DNA from: Deltaproteobacteria bacterium
GTDB lineage: Bacteria > UBA10199 > SPLOWO2-01-44-7
Reading direction: 5' to 3'
DNA: 55,551 nt
Assembly: GCA_023265595.1 (NCBI GenBank)
Contig: JAHFSU010000011.1
Coordinates: forward strand, 1-55,551
Program-made: the position numbers and the translations under genes
Notes under the pieces: model-generated
What the model was told of the DNA's origin: nothing
Database searches by the model: none
Seen by the model: the letters and a program-made list of their open reading frames with translations, nothing else
Shown here: piece by piece, positions 16,608 through 25,693 of the stretch
Layout of the letters: each line of letters opens with the position of its first letter
How positions within the stretch are numbered: position 1 is the first letter of the stretch

Positions 16608-17696
16608 TCATTGCGAGCGCAGCAGCGCCATCCATTGGTCAAAATAATTTTTGGCATCATTCGGGCCCGGCGCCGCCTCGGGATGATATTGCACCGACAA
16701 AATCGGATATTTTTTATGTTCAAACGCCTCCACCGTTTGATCGTTTAAATTAATCTGGGTGATGATCATCTCTTTTGGCAACGATCGGCTATCCACCGCA
16801 AACCCGTGGTTTTGCGATGTGATCAAGACTTTCCCGCTCTTTAAATCTTTTACCGGCTGGTTGCCGCCGCGATGACCGAACTTTAATTTAAATGTTTTGG
16901 CGCCGAGCGCCAAACTCAACAGCTGATGCCCCAAGCAGATTCCCAAAATGGGCAGCGGCCCGATCAGAGACCGGATATTTTCGATGAGGTCCAGACAGGC
17001 GGCCGGGTCTCCTGGCCCATTGGAAAAAACGATTCCATTCGGTTTCATTTTTAAGACATCGGCCGGTTTTGTTTGCGAGGGGACAACGGTTACTTCACAG
17101 CCTCTTTTCGCCAACTCACGCACGATATTTTGTTTGATTCCAAAATCAAAAGCGACCACTGAAAATTCTTTTTGGCTACCATTGGGCGCCACAGTGTAGG
17201 GCTCGGCACAAGTCACTTTGCTGACCAATTCTCGATTGTCCATTGTCGGTAAACTCGTGGCCCTCTTTTTCAAAGATTCAAGCGTTTCATCTCGGGTTGT
17301 CAATATCCCCGGCATCGCCCCCTTATCGCGAATGTGCCGAACAATTTCCCGCGTTGGCAATTGATGAACGCCGACAATTTTATTGGCGATCAGATAATCG
17401 GCCAGCGTTTGTGTAGCCCGCCAATTACTCGGGGTTGGGCAATATTCTTTAATGAGGAGCCCCGCCGCCTGAATTTTTTCCGATTCGGCATCTTCGGAAT
17501 GGACCCCATAATTCCCGATCATCGGATAGGTTAAAGTAACGATCTGTTGGCAATAAGAGGGGTCGGTCAGGATTTCTTGGTAGCCGGTGATGGAGGTATT
17601 GAAAACGACTTCGCCGACGGTTTCTCCTTCAAAACCAAATGACTCTCCTTTAAAAATGGCGCCATCGGCTAAAACAAGGTGGGCTGTCTTGGTCAT
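16608..17696 (-). CDS. carA: Carbamoyl-phosphate synthase small (glutaminase) subunit
   Basis: A 362-residue subunit that hydrolyses glutamine and feeds ammonia to CarB. The frame extends upstream into lepB, but ATG at 17696 (MTKTAHLVLADG) is the family start. The N-terminal domain (1-150) includes NTSITGYQEILTDPSY. The class I glutaminase has Cys254 in LGICLGHQ and His338/Glu340 in VQYHPEAAPGP. It starts 49 bases past the lepB stop. The final codons and stop (CGC TCG CAA TGA) are formed by a 12-base half of the GTCATTGCGAGC repeat at 16607-16618. Confidence 0.97.
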   Translation of the reverse strand: MTKTAHLVLADGAIFKGESFGFEGETVGEVVFNTSITGYQEILTDPSYCQQIVTLTYPMIGNYGVHSEDAESEKIQAAGLLIKEYCPTPSNWRATQTLADYLIANKIVGVHQLPTREIVRHIRDKGAMPGILTTRDETLESLKKRATSLPTMDNRELVSKVTCAEPYTVAPNGSQKEFSVVAFDFGIKQNIVRELAKRGCEVTVVPSQTKPADVLKMKPNGIVFSNGPGDPAACLDLIENIRSLIGPLPILGICLGHQLLSLALGAKTFKLKFGHRGGNQPVKDLKSGKVLITSQNHGFAVDSRSLPKEMIITQINLNDQTVEAFEHKKYPILSVQYHPEAAPGPNDAKNYFDQWMALLRSQ

Positions 17697-17745
17697 TCTA
17701 AAGGGGGGCTGGTATACCAAACTGTTTGTAAAAGCAAGCGATTTG

Positions 17746-18489
17746 CTAATAAATCCATCTTCCAAACCGATGCCAGCGGATGACATCGAGCCACGGCTTG
17801 GCCCAATCGAAGGAGAGCCAGATGAACATCGCGCGACCCTTGATATTCTCGCGGGGGACAAAACCCCAATCTCTCGAATCCGAGCTATGGTCGCGGTTAT
17901 CCCCCATCACAAAATAGTGACCCAAAGGGACAACAAATTCGGTATCGGGAAACCACGCGGTATCGTATTGAGCCCAATGCAATACCTCCCCCATTTTTTC
18001 CTGAACAATTTTGTAGCTCTCCCAATCAGGAAAAAAGGTTATTTTTTTATAAGGAACCGGCGGTTCAACCGATACTTGACTGCTGTGATCAAAGGTTGAA
18101 ACAAGATGCAGAGGTGTTTTGGGGACCAACTCTCCATTGACGTAAACTTTGTCTCCATCGACACGAATTTTGTCGCCGGGCAATCCCACCACCCTTTTGA
18201 TAAAATCGAGACTCTCATCTTTGGGATAGATAAAAACAATCACCTCTCCCCTATTGGGATCGCGTCCTTCCCAGATTCTCAATTTGGTTAAGGGAATACG
18301 TAAACCGTAAACGAATTTGTTGACGAAAATCTGATCGCCAATGAGAAGCGTCGGCACCATCGACGGCGATGGAATTTTGAAAGGCTCGACAACGAAAGAA
18401 CGAATGGCCAAGGCAATCAACAACGCCACGCCGATCGATTCTACCGTTTCTAAAAATTTACCTTTGTTTTTCTTTGGCTCGGCCATCAT
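17746..18489 (-). CDS. lepB: Signal peptidase I
   Basis: A 247-residue membrane-anchored serine protease that removes signal peptides. One N-terminal membrane helix (about 14-34) is followed by box B with the catalytic Ser43 ([11 protein letters not shown]) and box D with Lys98 ([12 protein letters not shown]). Box E is [15 protein letters not shown]. The start ATG overlaps the lepA stop (ATGA), or the next in-frame ATG as TGATG. The lepA-lepB order is common in bacteria. Confidence 0.96.
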   Translation of the reverse strand: MMAEPKKNKGKFLETVESIGVALLIALAIRSFVVEPFKIPSPSMVPTLLIGDQIFVNKFVYGLRIPLTKLRIWEGRDPNRGEVIVFIYPKDESLDFIKRVVGLPGDKIRVDGDKVYVNGELVPKTPLHLVSTFDHSSQVSVEPPVPYKKITFFPDWESYKIVQEKMGEVLHWAQYDTAWFPDTEFVVPLGHYFVMGDNRDHSSDSRDWGFVPRENIKGRAMFIWLSFDWAKPWLDVIRWHRFGRWIY

Positions 18490-20282
18490 TTCACCTTGAG
18501 CACACTTAAAAAAGCCTCCTGCGGAATCTCGACACTCCCCACCCGCTTCATCCGCTTTTTACCCTCTTTTTGTTTTTCCAACAACTTTCTTTTTCGAGTG
18601 ATATCCCCACCGTAACATTTGGCCGTCACATCTTTGCGCAATGCTTTCACCGTTTCGCGCGCAACTACCTTATTACCGATGGCGGCTTGAATCGCAATCT
18701 CAAACTGCTGCCTCGGGATGAGCTCTTTGAGTTTGGCCGCCAATTCTCTCCCTTTGTAATAGGCATGCTCACGATGGACAATGCAGGAGAGGGCATCAAC
18801 CCCCTCGCCATTGATTAAAATGTTGAGTTTAATCAAATCCCCTGCTTCATAACCCTCAATGGAATAATCGAGAGAGGCATAACCCTTGCTAACCGATTTA
18901 AGCTGGTCGTAAAATCCGAACATCATTTCGCCGAAAGGAATTTTATAGGTGATGAGCACCCGTTCGGTGCCGAAATATTGGAGATGTTCCTGCACGCCCC
19001 TCACCTCTTCGCATAGCTTAAACACGCCACCCACCGCTGTCGCCGGGCAGTGAATATGCACTTTTGCATACGGTTCCAAAACGGTTTCGATCTGCTGTAC
19101 CTCCGGCAATTTGGCCGGATTGTCGACCCAAAAAGTGGAGCCATCCGTTCTTTTCACCTGATAGACAACGGTCGGCGCCGTGGTAATCAGCGAAAGCTGG
19201 TATTCCCGTTCCAGTCTCTCCTGAATAATCTCCATATGGAGCGAACCCAAAAAACCGCAGCGAAAACCAAACCCCAGCGCCAACGAAGTTTCCGGTTCAA
19301 AAGTAAACGAAGCATCATTCAAGCGTAATTTTTCAAGGGCGGTTTTGAGGGCTTCATACTGATCGGCATCCGTCGGATAGAGTCCCGCAAAAACCATCGG
19401 TTTGATCTCTTTGAACCCGGGGAGAGCCTTGTTTGCCGGATGATCGGCATCGGTGATGGTATCGCCCACTTTTGTGTCGCGCACCTCTTTGATGTTGGCG
19501 ATGATGAAGCCGACTTCGCCTGCGAAAAGGGTATCCATCGGTTGTGCTTGGGGTCTGAACACCCCCAGTTTTTGCACGATAAAATTTTTACCGACATTCA
19601 TGAGGCGGATATTTTGCCCCACTTTGATCGAGCCATCAAAAATGCGGGCCAAAATGATCACCCCTTGATACGAATCAAACCAGCTGTCCATCATGAGGGC
19701 GCGCAAAGATTGATCCGGTTTTCCTTTCGGCGGCGGAAGTTTTTTGACAATCATTTCTAAAATTTCTTCAATGCCGATGCCTGTCTTGCCGCTCGCCAAA
19801 ACCGCCTCGCCGGCGTCGATCGCCAGAATATCTTCAATTTCGCGGCGGGCCCTCTCCGGTTCCGCGCTCGGCAGATCGACTTTGTTGATCACAGGGATCA
19901 ACTCCAGCCCCTGTTCCATCGCCATCATTGCATTGGCGACTGTTTGGGCCTCCACTCCTTGGCTTGCATCAACCAGCAAAAGTGCCCCTTCGCAGGCGGC
20001 AAGGCTTCGCGAGACTTCATAATAAAAATCGACATGACCGGGTGTATCGATCAGATTGAATTCATATTCCTCACCATCTTTCGCGGTATATTCCAGACGG
20101 ACTGTTTGGGCCTTGATGGTAATCCCCCGCTCCCGCTCCAGATCCATCTGGTCCAGAAACTGCTCGCGCATTTCGCGGTCGCTCACCGCGCCGAGCTTTT
20201 GCAAAAAGCGGTCGGCCAGCGTTGATTTCCCATGATCGATATGGGCGATAATACAAAAATTGCGGATATGGTTTTGGTCCAT
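18486..20282 (-). CDS. lepA: Elongation factor 4
   Basis: A 598-residue translational GTPase that acts on stalled or mis-translocated ribosomes. G1 is AHIDHGKST (13-21), then [17 protein letters not shown] and NKVDLP. The distinctive C-terminal domain includes [23 protein letters not shown]. The length equals the family norm. First gene of the lepA-lepB-carA-carB run; 57 bases separate it from the upstream HicB-like gene. Confidence 0.98.
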   Translation of the reverse strand: MDQNHIRNFCIIAHIDHGKSTLADRFLQKLGAVSDREMREQFLDQMDLERERGITIKAQTVRLEYTAKDGEEYEFNLIDTPGHVDFYYEVSRSLAACEGALLLVDASQGVEAQTVANAMMAMEQGLELIPVINKVDLPSAEPERARREIEDILAIDAGEAVLASGKTGIGIEEILEMIVKKLPPPKGKPDQSLRALMMDSWFDSYQGVIILARIFDGSIKVGQNIRLMNVGKNFIVQKLGVFRPQAQPMDTLFAGEVGFIIANIKEVRDTKVGDTITDADHPANKALPGFKEIKPMVFAGLYPTDADQYEALKTALEKLRLNDASFTFEPETSLALGFGFRCGFLGSLHMEIIQERLEREYQLSLITTAPTVVYQVKRTDGSTFWVDNPAKLPEVQQIETVLEPYAKVHIHCPATAVGGVFKLCEEVRGVQEHLQYFGTERVLITYKIPFGEMMFGFYDQLKSVSKGYASLDYSIEGYEAGDLIKLNILINGEGVDALSCIVHREHAYYKGRELAAKLKELIPRQQFEIAIQAAIGNKVVARETVKALRKDVTAKCYGGDITRKRKLLEKQKEGKKRMKRVGSVEIPQEAFLSVLKVK

Positions 20283-20339
20283 TTAAGTGGCTGGGCTCAT
20301 AGCACAACCGCCTAAAAGGACAAGTTTGGAGGCAGATCG

Positions 20340-20651
20340 TTACGCGGCCCATTTGTTGCGGCTTTTCTTGGGCCAGATTTTATAATGCCCGGAGGCAATT
20401 TGACGTTCTGCCGCTTTTAGTTTCTTCAAAATATCCGGTTCCGTTTCCAGGATATCGAGCGTTTCACGAACAAAATGAAGACGAATCACTTTGGGTTCTT
20501 GACCTTCTTCATAATGACACTTCACTGTATCACGGACATTGTTGTGTAACTCATCTAACGTGTTGGCCTCTGTAAAAATTGACGCTCCTAAAGCCTTGGC
20601 TGTAAAACCACCTTCCGGAGCATCCTCGACAAGAAAAATAATCTCATTCAT
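20340..20651 (-). CDS. HicB/DUF1902-like small protein without a toxin partner
   Basis: A 103-residue protein. Residues 1-55 (IIFLVEDAPEGGFTAKALGA, then TLDELHNNVRDTVKCHY) have the partial RNase H-like fold of HicB antitoxins. The last 40 residues (DILKKLKAAERQIASGHYKI) are helical. No HicA-type gene sits on either side, so it is an orphan. It may be a solitary regulator or the remnant of a toxin-antitoxin pair. Such proteins are often mis-named 2-oxoisovalerate dehydrogenase. Confidence 0.6.
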   Translation of the reverse strand: MNEIIFLVEDAPEGGFTAKALGASIFTEANTLDELHNNVRDTVKCHYEEGQEPKVIRLHFVRETLDILETEPDILKKLKAAERQIASGHYKIWPKKSRNKWAA

Positions 20652-20713
20652 GGTTTATATAATACTCCGTAAATAGTCTTTTTTTCAGGCATTTCTTTGA
20701 AGGGGCCTGAAGA

Positions 20714-21736
20714 TTACGGCAACGGGATGAGGGCGGGGTTGGTGATGAGATGGGCGTCGGCGGCGGGGCAATGCCCAAGGCCTTGCGCGTCGGTCGTGCA
20801 GCCGACAGGGGAATTGGGCGCGGAGGGTTTGCAGATGTACCAGTGCAACATAATTTGCCCCGATTGCGGATCGCAATAATATTCTTTCAAGACATCGGGG
20901 CGCTGACGGCCTTGCGGATAGCAGACATCTTTTTCGGAACGCAAAATTTCAGCGCCGCGGCGGATTTCGGTGGCAGAACCGACCGCCGGCGCATCACCGG
21001 CATCGCCATTGACGCAAATGGGTTGTGGCGGGGGAGTGCAATTTGGATTCGGATCACAGGGGCATACATCTATTCCATCCGACTGGCCGTCATTATCAGA
21101 ATCGGCATCGGCAGGGTTGCTATGCAATCGATAAATTTCATCATAATCAGAGACACCATCATGATCGGTATCATTACTCAAAGGGTCGGTGAAAAGGTCG
21201 GTGAAAACTATTCCGTTACATCCGCTGACACTAGTTCGAACTTCCAAACCATCAGATAACCCATCCCCATCTGTATCCGCCCTAAGGGGATCGGTTTCCG
21301 CAACATCTCTAATACAATTGCGATTGGCATCTTCCATGCCATCCGTGAGTCCATCCCCATCGGTATCCCGATTATGGGGATCTGTCCCCAAGCGGGTTTC
21401 GCAAATATCAGAAAGATCATCACCGTCAGAATCCAGTCCGAAGCAGTTCGGTTCAAAATTTAACGAATCGTTATCTCTTCCATCCATGCAACCATCGCCA
21501 TCGGTATCATTGTTATACCAGCAGGTCTCTTCCGGTTCGCAGAGGCAGTCGGAATTGATATCCTCATCATTATCGCTTAGGCCGTCACAATCGCTATCAG
21601 CATGCGGATCTCTTTCTCCTCCTTGTGCAGCAAGACCTATACACCTTTCCCAAGTATATAACTCCCCCCTGCACTCGTCTCTTGCAAACGCCACAGAGCT
21701 GACCAAACAAAAAAATAAGGCTAAGGCTATCTTCAC
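20714..21736 (-). CDS. Secreted protein with thrombospondin type 3-like calcium-binding repeats
   Basis: A 340-residue protein starting with GTG at 21736, which overlaps the upstream stop as GTGA and has a GGAGG-type site; the longer frame from 21802 is inside the upstream gene. A signal peptide (VKIALALFFCLVSSVAFA) is followed by seven Asp-rich repeats of the type DTDGDGLSDGLE or DSDGDDLSDICE (about 50-230), known to bind calcium. A Cys-containing tail (CVNGDAGD, YYCDPQSGQ, GCTTDAQGLGHC) follows. Probably an extracellular or surface protein, coupled to the Cys-rich gene upstream. Its C-terminal NPALIPLP-stop is echoed at 23240-23280. Confidence 0.75.
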   Translation of the reverse strand: MKIALALFFCLVSSVAFARDECRGELYTWERCIGLAAQGGERDPHADSDCDGLSDNDEDINSDCLCEPEETCWYNNDTDGDGCMDGRDNDSLNFEPNCFGLDSDGDDLSDICETRLGTDPHNRDTDGDGLTDGMEDANRNCIRDVAETDPLRADTDGDGLSDGLEVRTSVSGCNGIVFTDLFTDPLSNDTDHDGVSDYDEIYRLHSNPADADSDNDGQSDGIDVCPCDPNPNCTPPPQPICVNGDAGDAPAVGSATEIRRGAEILRSEKDVCYPQGRQRPDVLKEYYCDPQSGQIMLHWYICKPSAPNSPVGCTTDAQGLGHCPAADAHLITNPALIPLP

Positions 21737-23028
21737 TCCACCACCTCCCCGCACCAGTTTTGATGGAAGTTGTTGCAGGTGTCGCAACGGCCTTGGGCGC
21801 AAACTTTGCCGCCAGCGCAGCGGATGAGGTTTTCATCCAACAATCCATTCGCATCGCAACGGTATTGATACATATAATGGTTGTCATTGGCGTTGCAACG
21901 ATTGCAAAAAAATTGAGTCTGCTGGCCCACAATTTTCACACCGTTATCGAATGGCTGGCAGGGATTGTTCGGCTCTGTTCCCTCCATCGGGAGACAAACA
22001 GCCGTCACATTGACCGTGCCACCTCCTGTTTCTCCTCCACCCCCCTCGCCTTCCGAACCTCCCGACCCGCCGGCAGTACCGCCGCTTCCCCATCCTCCCC
22101 CTTCGGGACATTCACTCGGCAAATCCTCAGCACAATAAGCAAAGTCAGGCCGCGCGCGAATATGATCTGTAATGCCGCCGGTGCCGGGGTAATTATCTAT
22201 CGCATCGATCAATTTTTCTTTGTCGACACATCCGGAAACCTTGACCTCGGGAAGCCCTGGAATATCGGGTTGGCACGGCAAAGGGACATCATTCCCATGG
22301 CAATATTTTTCATTTTCCAACCAATAATCTTCCCCCTGATTCGCCACAAATGTCTGATGACTCCGTTGATCTTCCCAGACAGCATATTTCCCTGCAGGCA
22401 CTTTGCCGCAGGCCCGTTTCACCAACATCCGATCACTCTTGCAATAGGCTATCTTTTTATCGACCCTTTCAGAATTTTCCAGCTCGCCATCGTTTCTCAA
22501 TATAAAACCGTTGTTATAGTGGAGTTCGTTGGCCTGATAATCCATTTCACACTTTGTCGTCTGACAGCGCCCGTCCATGCAGCTCATGTTGATCGCCGCG
22601 CAGTCGAGATCGGCATAGGCCGGCGCTTTGGGCTCCCCTTTGCAAACCGCCTCTTCCAGTTTGGTATGATAGTTTCCGTCGTGAAGTCCCAACGAAAATC
22701 CAAAAGCCCGCTGATACCAATAAAACATTCTTTGAAGCAAGGAACCGGATGGCTTTGGCAAAACACAGCGATCCTGCAGAGTGACGGCCATTTTTCCCGC
22801 CGAACCTTTTACAAGGGCATCTCCCCCGTCCGGATCGTTACATTCTGTTATTGCCTGCATTGCAGGCGAGGTTTTGGGAAGTTGTGGTATTTGAACCGAA
22901 GGATGTTTTGGAATCTTTTGAAACCGGGAAAAACCAGACTGGGGGGCACTTGTTGAAACAGAGGGAACGAACCAGAGAATGAACACCAGAAAAAGCCCGC
23001 CACCCATCCACAGACGATGAAAAAACAT
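21733..23028 (-). CDS. Secreted Cys-rich protein of unknown function
   Basis: A 431-residue protein with an N-terminal hydrophobic segment (GGGLFLVFILWFVPSVSTS, about 9-27) acting as signal peptide or anchor. It contains more than 25 Cys residues, mostly in pairs spaced as in disulfide-knotted domains (CMDGRCQTTKC, FFCNRCNAND, CAGGKVCAQGRCDTC). A Gly/Ser/Glu-rich linker (GGGWGSGGTAGGSGGSEGE, about 313-331) separates two Cys-rich parts. I do not recognise the family. It is translationally coupled to the calcium-repeat protein; together they look like an exported surface pair. Confidence 0.65.
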   Translation of the reverse strand: MFFHRLWMGGGLFLVFILWFVPSVSTSAPQSGFSRFQKIPKHPSVQIPQLPKTSPAMQAITECNDPDGGDALVKGSAGKMAVTLQDRCVLPKPSGSLLQRMFYWYQRAFGFSLGLHDGNYHTKLEEAVCKGEPKAPAYADLDCAAINMSCMDGRCQTTKCEMDYQANELHYNNGFILRNDGELENSERVDKKIAYCKSDRMLVKRACGKVPAGKYAVWEDQRSHQTFVANQGEDYWLENEKYCHGNDVPLPCQPDIPGLPEVKVSGCVDKEKLIDAIDNYPGTGGITDHIRARPDFAYCAEDLPSECPEGGGWGSGGTAGGSGGSEGEGGGGETGGGTVNVTAVCLPMEGTEPNNPCQPFDNGVKIVGQQTQFFCNRCNANDNHYMYQYRCDANGLLDENLIRCAGGKVCAQGRCDTCNNFHQNWCGEVVE

Positions 23029-23112
23029 GAGTGCAGGATATCACAAACCGCCGAAACGGTCTTGGCATTTCTCTAACCCTTTATTTATTGAGACAAACCG
23101 TCAACATTTTCG

Positions 23113-23227
23113 GTAGTGGGTCAGTTTGCCGAGGTCATCCCCGCGAAAGCGGGGCTCCATGGATTCCTGCTGGAGTTTACCCCCGCGTGTTGTAAGCGGG
23201 GGCAGGAATGACAAACTGACCCACTAC
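23113..23227. mobile_element. MITE-like inverted-repeat element, 115 bp
   Basis: Perfect 16-base terminal inverted repeats, GTAGTGGGTCAGTTTG at 23113-23128 and its complement at 23212-23227, enclose two further GC-rich hairpins (CCCCGC...GCGGGG and CCCCCGC...GCGGGGG). No reading frame. The inner part resembles 40467-40518. It lies in the 252-base gap between the Cys-rich gene and the SPOR gene. No flanking target duplication is obvious. Confidence 0.7.
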
Positions 23228-23237
23228 CCAGTTTTAA

Positions 23238-23280
23238 CAGGGCCCATTTAAAAATTTACGGCAACGGGATGGCGGCGGGG
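23238..23280 (-). pseudogene. Duplicated 3' tail of the calcium-repeat gene
   Basis: Directly past the SPOR stop, in another frame, the minus strand reads DPAAIPLP-stop, almost the same DNA as the NPALIPLP-stop end of the gene at 20714 (shared CATCCCGTTGCCGTAA). It looks like the scar of a recombination or deletion between related genes. Confidence 0.4.
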
Positions 23281-24009
23281 TCATTCATTCACCGAAACAA
23301 ACGCGTCGACCTCTTCTTTGGATGTGAGATCTTTGAGATAGGCTTCAGCGGTATCTTTGTTTTCAAAACCGCCGATACGGACACGATACCAGCGGCCGCG
23401 GTTGGGGAGATCGGCGGAAACCAGATAGGCATCATAACCCTTTTGTTTCCAAAAATCGACCAACGTGTGGGCCTCATCCGGATTGGGATAGGAGCCGACT
23501 TGTATGGAATAGCGGGCATTCGTCGTGGCCGTTTTGATGACCGGCTCCGGCTTGGGTAACGCCGCGGCTGTTGGCGGAGGTGGCGGCGCCACTTCCTGTG
23601 GAGGGGCCACAGCATTTTCTACTCTCGGTGCCGCCTTGAGTGTCGATGTTGCCGCAGAGGCAGGCGCAGGAGCGGCCGCCTGTTTTTCTTCCAGCATTTC
23701 GGCCACCCGCTGTTTCAAATCAGGAGTCGGCGCCGAATGAAGCAAATCCTTCGCCAGCGCTTTTATTTCCGGATCATGCGTGGTGGCAATTTGATTGGGA
23801 TCGGTTAAAACCACTTCGGGAAGATTTTTTTTCTCTTCTTTGCCCGCTATCGGGTGTTTGACACCGAGTAACTCCCCCCCATAGCGCGAGCCAAGATAGA
23901 AAATAAAAAAGAGCGTAAAAATTTCGATGATGAGCAATGTGAAAAATTGGCCAAACGTGAACCGACAAAAATAACTCGTCTCTTTTTTATTATATTGCGA
24001 AGGGAGCAT
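23281..24009 (-). CDS. SPOR-domain membrane protein
   Basis: A 242-residue protein with one membrane helix (about 22-40, FTLLIIEIFTLFFIFYLGSR) and a short cytoplasmic N-terminus. A Pro/Ala-rich linker (about 105-160) leads to a SPOR domain (164-242) with the pattern YSIQVGSYPNPDEAHTLVDF and RGRWYRVRIGGF. SPOR domains bind denuded peptidoglycan glycan strands at the septum, so a division or cell-wall role is likely. The ATG lies 20 bases inside the end of argS, so it is coupled to it. Confidence 0.85.
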   Translation of the reverse strand: MLPSQYNKKETSYFCRFTFGQFFTLLIIEIFTLFFIFYLGSRYGGELLGVKHPIAGKEEKKNLPEVVLTDPNQIATTHDPEIKALAKDLLHSAPTPDLKQRVAEMLEEKQAAAPAPASAATSTLKAAPRVENAVAPPQEVAPPPPPTAAALPKPEPVIKTATTNARYSIQVGSYPNPDEAHTLVDFWKQKGYDAYLVSADLPNRGRWYRVRIGGFENKDTAEAYLKDLTSKEEVDAFVSVNE

Positions 24010-25693
24010 CTTTCGATTCCATTCTTTTTGGGGCCGAAATCCCCATCAACCTCAAGGCGTTTTGTAACACAATCTGGATATTTTTCAACAAATAGAGTTT
24101 GGCCTCCGTTTTGGGCCGGTTTTCAAGGTCAACCACTTTGTAGCGGACATCCTGTTTTGCCTGTGAATAATAGGCTTGAAAGAGTTTTGCCAAATCCAAA
24201 GCATAAAATGCGAGAGGATGCGCTGCCAGATCCTTTGCCGCCTCGGCCACCATGTCGGGAAAAACGAGCAATTTTTTGGCGAGTTCTTTTTCTTCGGGCA
24301 AATTCAAAAGGGAGAGGGCGATTCTTTTAAAACCTGTCTTGATTCCCCCTTCTTTGGCCTTAGCAAAAATGCTTTCAATCCGGGCATGGGCATATTGGAT
24401 GTAATAAACCGGATTTTCGGGCGTTTCTTTTTTCGCCAAAACAAGATCGAAATCGAGCGGCGTGCTCGCCGCCCGTTGCAAGAAAAAATAACGGGCTACA
24501 TCGACAGAAATTTCGTCCAGCAAATCATCCATGGTGATGAGGCTTCCCGCCCGTTTTGACATTTTCACCAAGACCTCGTTTTGCAAAAGATTCACCTGTT
24601 GGATAATAAGAATCGTCAACTGTTCCGGTTTGAAACCGAGGGCCTCCACGGCCGCTTTTGTACGCGCCACATAGCCATGATGGTCGGGCCCTAAAAGATC
24701 GACGGCCCATTGAAAGCCTCGTGCAAACTTGTCTTCATGATAGGCGATGTCCGACGCAAAATAGGAAAACTCTCCATCCTGTTTTTGCACCACCCGGTCT
24801 TTGTCGTCACCGAATGCGGTCGATTTGAAAAAATGCGCCCCCTCTTTTTTATATAAAAAGCCGCGCTCTTTCAATTTGGCCATGGCTTTTTGCGGCATCT
24901 TTTTTTTAATCAAATCCGATTGCCGATACCACTTGTCAAAAACAACTCCAAAATGTTTGAGACTTTTCTTTTGCCAATCGAGCATTTTTTTAAGGCCGAT
25001 TTTTTTGAAATCTTCCGGATGCCGGCCGGAGCCTGTCTCGTACTGCGATACGGCGCCGGCATGACGCCCACGGGCCAGCTCCTCCCCCAGTTTTTTCAAA
25101 TAGTCCCCTTGATAACCCTCTTCCGGAATGACGGCCTCTTGACCCAAGGCATGTAAATAACGGGCTCTCAGAGACTGAGCAAAAAGCTCAATCTGGTTGC
25201 CGACATCGTTTACATAATATTCGCGATGTGTTTTGAAACCGGCAAAATCCAAAAGATTAGCCAATGTGTCTCCCAAAACGGCGGCTCGTGCGCTCACCAC
25301 ATTCAAAGGGCCGGTTGGATTGGCGCTCACAAATTCTAAAATAACTTTTTTGCCTTTTCCTGTTTTGGAACTCCCAAATTTTTTCCCCTCTTTTAAAACC
25401 TCTTTCAAGACTTCGAAATAAGCGGTCGGTTTGAAAACAAAATTGATAAAACCGGCGCCGGCCCAATCAACCCGTTCTATCCATTCCGGCAACGGTTTTA
25501 AATGATCGATTATTTCTTGCGCAATGACGCGTGGGTTTTTTTTGAGTTCTCCGGCAAGGATGAAGGCAATGTTGGTGGATAAATCGCCATGCTCCAATTG
25601 TTTGGGAATATTTAAAAGAATCGGAAGGTTCCTATTAAAGGCCTTTTTCAGTCCTTTTTCGAGTAAAACTTTAATCTTTTGTTCCAGAATCAT
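23990..25693 (-). CDS. argS: Arginyl-tRNA synthetase
   Basis: A 567-residue class Ia synthetase charging tRNA-Arg. EFVSANPTGPLNVVSARAAV aligns with the usual ANPTGPLHVGHGR, so the HIGH motif reads NVVS here. The KMSKS loop is VKMSKRAGS, followed by DLLDEISVDVARYFFLQR, as expected. A DALR anticodon-binding domain ends the protein. The ATG overlaps the stop of the M16 gene upstream (ATGA). Identity is certain from the whole; the altered HIGH motif is noted as a finding. Confidence 0.95.
   Translation of the reverse strand: MILEQKIKVLLEKGLKKAFNRNLPILLNIPKQLEHGDLSTNIAFILAGELKKNPRVIAQEIIDHLKPLPEWIERVDWAGAGFINFVFKPTAYFEVLKEVLKEGKKFGSSKTGKGKKVILEFVSANPTGPLNVVSARAAVLGDTLANLLDFAGFKTHREYYVNDVGNQIELFAQSLRARYLHALGQEAVIPEEGYQGDYLKKLGEELARGRHAGAVSQYETGSGRHPEDFKKIGLKKMLDWQKKSLKHFGVVFDKWYRQSDLIKKKMPQKAMAKLKERGFLYKKEGAHFFKSTAFGDDKDRVVQKQDGEFSYFASDIAYHEDKFARGFQWAVDLLGPDHHGYVARTKAAVEALGFKPEQLTILIIQQVNLLQNEVLVKMSKRAGSLITMDDLLDEISVDVARYFFLQRAASTPLDFDLVLAKKETPENPVYYIQYAHARIESIFAKAKEGGIKTGFKRIALSLLNLPEEKELAKKLLVFPDMVAEAAKDLAAHPLAFYALDLAKLFQAYYSQAKQDVRYKVVDLENRPKTEAKLYLLKNIQIVLQNALRLMGISAPKRMESKDAPFAI

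Noticed and set aside
17697-17861. N-terminal extension of carA
   Set aside because: It overlaps the lepB end and has no family similarity; MTKTAHLVLADG is the normal CarA start.
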